A stretch of DNA of 8,874 nucleotides, from assembly GCA_002317355.1 (NCBI GenBank), contig DCJC01000070.1:1-8874 (forward strand). The letters are read 5' to 3'. Below the pieces are notes generated by a model. That model worked only from the letters and a program-made list of their open reading frames with translations. It was not told the DNA's origin and ran no database searches. The position numbers and the translations under genes were made by a program. The DNA comes from Prevotellaceae bacterium UBA1710 (GTDB lineage: Bacteria > Bacteroidota > Bacteroidia > Bacteroidales > Bacteroidaceae). Shown in pieces: positions 5,235 through 8,874 of this stretch. Each line of letters opens with the position of its first letter. Position 1 is the stretch's first letter.

Positions 5235-6716
5235 TTAGTAGCTACGAGCAATCAGCACACGGCACTTAGATGGCTTTCCTGAAACCATATCCACACCCGG
5301 TGTCTGCTCGAAGGCGAATGGCACACAACGAATTGTTGCCTGTGTCTCTTCCTTGATCTTAGCCTCAGTCTCAGCTGTACCATCCCAGTGGCAGAGGAAG
5401 AAACCACCATCCTTAACCTTCTCCTTGAACTCCTCATAGTTGTCACACTCATAGATGTGAGAGTCACGGAATGAGCGAGCCTTCTCGAAGATGTTTGCCT
5501 GAATCTCGTCAAGGAGTGTCTCAACGTATGCAGAGATGCCCTCGATTGGACGAGTCTCCTTCTGGAGAGTATCACGACGCATAACCTCGATAGTACCGTT
5601 CTCCATATCGCGAGCACCGAGAACAAGGCGTACAGGTACACCCTTGAGCTCATAGTCAGCAAACTTGAAGCCTGGACGCTTGTTATTGTCGTTATCGTAC
5701 TTCACGCTGATACCCTTAGCCTTGAGTTCTGCAACGATCTCAGCAGCCTTCTCGTCGAGCTTGATCTGTGTGTCACCCTTACCACCGATAGGAACGATGA
5801 CAACCTGCAGTGGAGCGAGCTTTGGAGGAAGCACGAGACCATTGTCATCAGAGTGAGTCATGATGAGAGCACCGATAAGACGTGTAGAAACGCCCCATGA
5901 AGTAGCCCATGGTGTATCGAGCTTGTTCTCCTTATTAAGGAATGTAACATCGAATGCCTTGGCAAAGTTCTGACCGAGGAAGTGCGATGTACCGCTCTGG
6001 AGAGCCTTACCATCCTGCATCATAGCCTCGATAGTATAGGTATCAAGAGCACCAGCGAAACGCTCTGTCTCTGACTTAACACCCTGCATTACAGGTACTG
6101 CCATCCAGTTCTCAGCGAAGTCAGCATAAACCTTAAGCATTGTCTGAGCATTTGCCTCAGCCTCTTCGCGAGTAGCGAAAGCGCAATGGCCTTCCTGCCA
6201 AAGGAACTCTGAAGTGCGGAGGAAAGGACGTGTACGCATCTCCCAACGCATTACGTTACACCACTGGTTGCAGAGAAGTGGAAGGTCACGATGTGAGTGA
6301 ATCCAGTTCTTGTATGTGTTCCAGATCATTGTCTCTGAAGTAGGACGAACGATGAGCTCTTCCTCAAGCTTTGCACTTGGATCAACGACAACGCCGTCGC
6401 CAGCCTCATTTGTCTTCAGACGATAATGGGTTACAACAGCACATTCCTTTGCGAAGCCCTCAACATGCTCTGCCTCACGAGAGAGGAAAGACTTAGGGAT
6501 GAGGAGTGGGAAATATGCATTCTGAACACCCTGCTCCTTGAACATATCGTCCATAGCACGTTGCATCTTTTCCCAGATAGCATAACCATAAGGCTTGATG
6601 ACCATACATCCACGTACGGCAGACTGCTCAGCGAGGTCAGCCTTTACGATAAGATCATTAAACCACTGACTGTAGTTGTCAGCACGCTTTGTGAGTTCTT
6701 TAAGTTCTATTGCCAT
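5235..6716 (-). CDS. proS: Prolyl-tRNA synthetase, short eukaryote/archaeal-like type
   Basis: This 493-aa class IIa enzyme charges tRNA-Pro with proline in the cytoplasm. Its length and domain order fit the short form lacking the large editing insertion of the E. coli type; most Bacteroidetes use this form. Visible signatures are RPTSET (124-129, proline-binding TSE loop), class II motif 2 around RWEMRTRPFLRTSEFLWQEG (157-176), GTSHFLGQN (242-250), and motif 3 GVSTRLIGALI (275-285, with Arg279). An anticodon-binding domain starts near LQVVIVPIGGK (303-313). The C-terminal domain ends in ARSY, the terminal Tyr being typical of this form. The first ATG is preceded by an A/T-rich leader and a good promoter box at 6787-6794. 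It is transcribed divergently from the OmpA-like gene. Downstream lies repeat block B. Confidence 0.96.
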   Translation of the reverse strand: MAIELKELTKRADNYSQWFNDLIVKADLAEQSAVRGCMVIKPYGYAIWEKMQRAMDDMFKEQGVQNAYFPLLIPKSFLSREAEHVEGFAKECAVVTHYRLKTNEAGDGVVVDPSAKLEEELIVRPTSETMIWNTYKNWIHSHRDLPLLCNQWCNVMRWEMRTRPFLRTSEFLWQEGHCAFATREEAEANAQTMLKVYADFAENWMAVPVMQGVKSETERFAGALDTYTIEAMMQDGKALQSGTSHFLGQNFAKAFDVTFLNKENKLDTPWATSWGVSTRLIGALIMTHSDDNGLVLPPKLAPLQVVIVPIGGKGDTQIKLDEKAAEIVAELKAKGISVKYDNDNNKRPGFKFADYELKGVPVRLVLGARDMENGTIEVMRRDTLQKETRPIEGISAYVETLLDEIQANIFEKARSFRDSHIYECDNYEEFKEKVKDGGFFLCHWDGTAETEAKIKEETQATIRCVPFAFEQTPGVDMVSGKPSKCRVLIARSY

Positions 6717-6786
6717 TTTTATGTTGTTTTTAAATTTTTATCCCTTAAAATTCTTAAAAATTCCCGCTTTTTACGAAAATCGAATG

Positions 6787-6794
6787 CAAAAATA
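6787..6794 (-). promoter_or_regulatory. Predicted proS promoter -7 box (TATTTTTG)
   Basis: The minus strand reads TATTTTTGC, a full match to the Bacteroides-type TAnnTTTG box, about 70 bp upstream of the proS start. No clean TTTG is seen at the -33 distance, so only the -7 box is marked. Transcription would begin near 6780. Confidence 0.5.
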
Positions 6795-6831
6795 CAAAAA
6801 AAAGTTGTAACATAGTTAATCATTTTGGATT

Positions 6832-6866
6832 TTTGTTATGGTTTTTGATTTTTTTGATTATCTTTG
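6832..6866 (+). promoter_or_regulatory. Predicted promoter of the OmpA-like gene
   Basis: TATCTTTG (6859-6866) followed by C matches the Bacteroides-type TAnnTTTG -7 box. A TTTG at 6832-6835 is a candidate -33 box, with a spacing slightly longer than ideal. Another at 6844-6847 is too close. Transcription would begin near 6873, giving a leader of about 120 nt. The two promoter boxes of this divergent region are 64 bp apart. Confidence 0.6.
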
Positions 6867-6877
6867 CACTCAAATAA

Positions 6878-6892
6878 CGGCGAAACACGCCG
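6878..6892 (+). promoter_or_regulatory. 5'-leader hairpin CGGCG-AAACA-CGCCG
   Basis: This is a perfect 5-bp G+C stem in otherwise A+T-rich DNA, placed within about 10 nt of the predicted transcription start of the OmpA-like gene. A hairpin at the extreme 5' end is known to stabilise some abundant outer-membrane protein mRNAs. That role is an inference here. Confidence 0.4.
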
Positions 6893-6993
6893 CTTTAAAG
6901 AAATTCACACAAAACAATTGCAACGAAAGGCGGATTTATTTCGTATCGTAGTAAAAAAAAGTTATTTTAATTAATTTAATACAAAAAAGAATC

Positions 6994-7704
6994 ATGACAA
7001 AGACAAAAGTAGCAACTGCGTTCGTAGGCGCAGCAATGATTTTCTCAGTAACAAGCTGTGGTAACGCAACAGGCAATGGTGCTCTCATCGGTACTGGTGG
7101 TGGTGCTCTTCTCGGTGCTATCGTAGGTAAGCTCGCTGGTAACACAGCTGTTGGTGCTGCTGTTGGTGCTGCTGTTGGCGCAGGTACAGGTGCAATCATT
7201 GGTAAGCACATGGATAAGGTTAAGGCTCAGGCTCAGGCTAAGCTCCAGAATGCAAAGGTTGAGCAGGTTACAGACGCTAACGGTCTTCCATGCGTAAGAA
7301 TCATATTCGACTCTGGTATCCTCTTCGGTTCAGGCAACGCTACTCTCAGCAGCTCAGCTGAAACAGAGCTCACAAACTTCTCACAGGTCCTCAAGGCTAA
7401 CACAGACTGTTCTGTTGCTATCCAGGGTTATACAGACAACGATCCTTGGAAGGGTTCTACAGCTCAGCAGAGTGCACAGAAGAACCTCAACCTCTCTCAG
7501 CAGCGTGCTGACGCTGTTAAGGCTAAGCTCAACACTCTCGGTATCTCTAACAACCAGATCAAGAGCAGCACAGGTTATGGTGAGGCTAACCCAGTTGCTG
7601 ACAACAGCACAGCTGCAGGTAAGGCTCTCAACCGTCGTGTAGAGGTATTCATGTACGCTTCTGAGGCTATGATCAAGGCTGCAGAGAACGGCCAGCTCCA
7701 GTAA
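6994..7704 (+). CDS. OmpA-family lipoprotein with glycine-zipper segment
   Basis: This 236-aa outer-membrane lipoprotein probably anchors the outer membrane to peptidoglycan. A signal peptide (1-21) ends in the lipobox VTSC, so C22 is the lipidated residue. Residues about 29-70 are a Gly/Ala-rich zipper (repeated GAAVGAAVGAG and GGGALLGAIVGK patterns), which may insert in or associate with a membrane. Residues about 102-219 are an OmpA C-terminal domain: IIFDSGILF, then AIQGYTDND, NLNLSQQRADAVKAKL, and TGYGEANPVADN ending in GKALNRRVEV. The Asp of GYTDN and the Arg of NRRVEV are the expected diaminopimelate-binding residues. The architecture resembles YiaD-type proteins. Codon choice is strongly biased (GCT, CTC, AAC, CAG, GGT), suggesting high expression, in agreement with the strong promoter and terminator. 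The leader just before the ATG is A-rich with no Shine-Dalgarno sequence. Confidence 0.93.
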   Translation: MTKTKVATAFVGAAMIFSVTSCGNATGNGALIGTGGGALLGAIVGKLAGNTAVGAAVGAAVGAGTGAIIGKHMDKVKAQAQAKLQNAKVEQVTDANGLPCVRIIFDSGILFGSGNATLSSSAETELTNFSQVLKANTDCSVAIQGYTDNDPWKGSTAQQSAQKNLNLSQQRADAVKAKLNTLGISNNQIKSSTGYGEANPVADNSTAAGKALNRRVEVFMYASEAMIKAAENGQLQ

Positions 7705-7730
7705 ATCGGAATTATTCACCAATTTATACT

Positions 7731-7765
7731 AATGGCGCAACTCATCACAGGTTGCGCCATTTTTT
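7731..7765 (+). terminator. Intrinsic terminator of the OmpA-like gene
   Basis: AATGGCGCAAC (7731-7741) pairs perfectly with GTTGCGCCATT (7751-7761) over 11 bp around a 9-nt loop, and the stem runs into six Ts. It starts 27 bp past the stop codon. The minus-strand side lacks a strong T-tract, so it is mainly a plus-strand terminator. Confidence 0.9.
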
Positions 7766-8005
7766 GTACGACCAACACCCATCATCCATCACCTTGCCAC
7801 ACTCAAAGGAAGGGACTTGGGGGCTTACATGCAACTCGTTACTCCGAGAGTCGTTGCTATCGCTGTGAGAATACTCGCCAGCGTCCGCAGAACGAATTCC
7901 CATGTTTGAACCAGAACATATTTTGCACACACAGCAAGAACTCAACCAAAAGTGATAGTCGCTGTTACCATATAATACAGATATTAGCACCTGTAGTTCA
8001 TTCAT
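7745..8005 (-). pseudogene. Degraded C-terminal fragment, hypervariable FWLxS...GIR-type domain
   Basis: This open frame has an in-frame TAG directly before its ATG and runs out through the terminator of the neighbouring gene, so it is not a normal gene. Its middle nevertheless resembles the end of a variable-surface domain common in gut Bacteroidetes and their phages: FWLSS, then about 14 variable residues, MGIRSADAG, a Ser/Asp/Asn-rich stretch, and VSPQV where the family usually has VRPVV. The recognition is from memory of the pattern and not from a search. If it is right, this is a remnant cut off at its 5' side. If not, 7766-8093 is simply a gene-free gap, in which I see nothing else. Confidence 0.3.
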
Positions 8006-8093
8006 CTAATACTCACGGTTTTGAGACTACAATATTTGAGTTAAATTGTATCACGACTCATAACATAAATAATCGGAGAACCGTCTATATAAT

Positions 8094-8549
8094 TCAATCA
8101 TTATAAAAACCAGAAATACATTTATATTTAGACAAAGATTTTATCTGTACATTCTTTATTTCTTCAAAAACAACCAATCCATGATCATAAACTGGTATAA
8201 TCCAATGAGGCTTATTCTCTTTGTCTACACAAAAAACAAAAATGCTGTCATTATTGTAATAGTAACTACATATTGTATCGATCACAAAAGAAGGATTGTA
8301 AGACGCAGTTGGAATAGAGCGACCATGTCCAGTAGATTCTAATTGTTCATTAATAAATTCAAAACTTTGCATGTACACCTTTTTACCATTCTCTATAAAA
8401 TAACGATCTTTATAGTATTCAGGAGTTAACCCATACGGAAGTACGTGATAATTCATTAAACTCCTCCCATAAAAATAGTTGTGATAATCACGTATTACGA
8501 TAAAACATAAAGCAAGAACTATTGCTATAAATATTATAATTTTCTTCAT
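8094..8549 (-). CDS. Small membrane-anchored protein of unknown function
   Basis: This protein has 151 aa. Two Lys residues precede a single hydrophobic segment (about 4-19), and then comes a Tyr/Asn-rich, mostly hydrophilic domain, so it is probably inserted in the inner membrane or exported with an uncleaved anchor. There is no lipobox: the Cys at 15 lies inside the hydrophobic run. No family motif is recognised. The reading frame is distinctly more A+T-rich than the backbone genes of the window, suggesting acquired DNA. Its start codon lies inside the tail of the truncated frame at 8488-8760, in another frame. A position next to gene remnants is common for orphan immunity-like or cargo genes, but nothing in the sequence proves such a role. 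Confidence 0.6.
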   Translation of the reverse strand: MKKIIIFIAIVLALCFIVIRDYHNYFYGRSLMNYHVLPYGLTPEYYKDRYFIENGKKVYMQSFEFINEQLESTGHGRSIPTASYNPSFVIDTICSYYYNNDSIFVFCVDKENKPHWIIPVYDHGLVVFEEIKNVQIKSLSKYKCISGFYND

Positions 8550-8760
8550 TGTCCACTGGCTTAAAGTAATATGTTACTGTCCTTAATTTATTTGCTCCGA
8601 TGTTAGTCCACTTACAACGCTGTCGCATCATTGGTTCAGTACGTGGGTTTGATACTTGAGTCACCTTTTCGCTTACGATGGTCTGACCCTTAACCTGCTT
8701 GAAAGTGAGGTCTCCTACTGAGCCGTTCATCTTTCTGAGAAGTCCACCAAAATTTGCCAT
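8488..8760 (-). pseudogene. Truncated DUF6266-like gene head
   Basis: The first 50 or so residues (starting MANFGGLLRKMNGSVGDLTF and going on through VSEKVTQVSNPRTEPMMRQRCKWTNI) look like the conserved N-terminus of a Bacteroidetes family of about 200 aa whose members start with a GGLL/GIxG motif, a GxVGxL/V turn and an NPRT..Q..QR block. This resemblance is from memory. After about residue 58 the frame continues into sequence that overlaps the start of the next gene in another frame, and it loses family character (YYFKPVDNEENYNIY). The body of the protein is therefore missing: only a 5' fragment remains (about 8590-8760), joined to unrelated A+T-rich DNA. Whether the 90-aa product is made is unknown. 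Confidence 0.5.
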
Positions 8761-8819
8761 GGTAGTACTAAAATGATAATTTAGTTAGAATCGATGTAGG
8801 GCTTACTTTGTGCTCTTTG

Positions 8820-8862
8820 GGGTGATGGCTCTTGGGTGTTACCTAACACCTATCACCCTTTT
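8820..8862 (+). repeat. Stacked hairpin with T-tract near the right edge
   Basis: GGTGTTA (8835-8841) pairs with TAACACC (8844-8850) across CC. Outside it, GGGTGAT (8820-8826) pairs with ATCACCC (8852-8858), and the structure is followed by TTTTAT. On the minus strand the arms read as heptamers GGTGATA, GGTGTTA and GGTAACA in series. It could be an intrinsic terminator for plus-strand transcription or a heptamer repeat that happens to fold. No plus-strand gene ending here is visible. Confidence 0.4.
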
Positions 8863-8874
8863 ATCAGCGACTTA

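Noticed and set aside
5252..5662. 136-aa Arg/Ser-rich frame within proS
   Set aside because: It is an alternate-frame shadow of proS with a biased composition typical of antisense or offset reading.
6936..7211. Ala/Pro-rich 91-aa minus-strand frame
   Set aside because: It is the antisense of the glycine-zipper codons. Its Ala/Pro composition follows from the GGT/GCT repeats.
7381..7722. 113-aa minus-strand frame opposite the OmpA domain
   Set aside because: It is a shadow of a highly codon-biased gene, with no motif or plausible start region.

Overview
The window looks like Bacteroidales DNA, most likely Prevotellaceae. The supporting signs are A-rich start regions without strong Shine-Dalgarno sequences, two matches to the Bacteroides-type promoter box TAnnTTTG, a short eukaryote/archaeal-like prolyl-tRNA synthetase, a Gly-zipper/OmpA lipoprotein, and remnants of protein families typical of gut Bacteroidetes. 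The assignment is inferred from these features and is not a database result.

Layout. Positions 1-395 hold a possible 16-codon gene end and then an array of short palindromes. Positions 396-1055 (minus) encode an exported M15-type zinc peptidase. Positions 1097-1603 are a mosaic of inverted repeats (block A). Positions 1622-4096 (minus) encode a PcrA/UvrD helicase with a Gly/Tyr/Ser-rich linker and a C-terminal Tudor-like domain. Positions 4131-4829 (minus) encode MtgA, a monofunctional GT51 peptidoglycan glycosyltransferase, only 34 bp upstream of the helicase gene and probably in one operon with it. Positions 4926-5230 hold a second repeat element (block B). Positions 5235-6716 (minus) encode ProS. 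A divergent promoter region (6717-6993) separates proS from a plus-strand, highly codon-biased OmpA-like lipoprotein gene (6994-7704), which ends in a strong intrinsic terminator. Positions 7745-8874 look like accessory DNA: a degraded gene fragment, an A+T-rich small membrane-anchored protein of unknown function, a truncated gene head resembling a DUF6266-type protein, and a hairpin at the right edge.

How it fits together. Most of the intact genes serve the cell envelope (M15 peptidase, MtgA, OmpA-like lipoprotein) or core information processing (PcrA, ProS). This is ordinary chromosomal backbone.

The most unusual content is in the intergenic spaces. Blocks A and B are inverted copies of one mobile-looking element about 305-357 bp long. 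It is bounded by inverted termini (consensus TTAACGTNAGTTCGAYGA) and carries internal hairpin modules. One stem differs between the copies by two compensated base pairs and is capped by GNRA-like tetraloops, so the folded form appears to have been conserved. Block A also carries a 52-bp module present twice in inverted orientation (51/52 identical) that block B lacks. A separate palindrome family at 52-258 also shows compensated changes. No transposase or RAYT-type gene is visible here, so any mobility would have to be supplied in trans. I see no CRISPR array, tRNA, rRNA or recognisable defence system.
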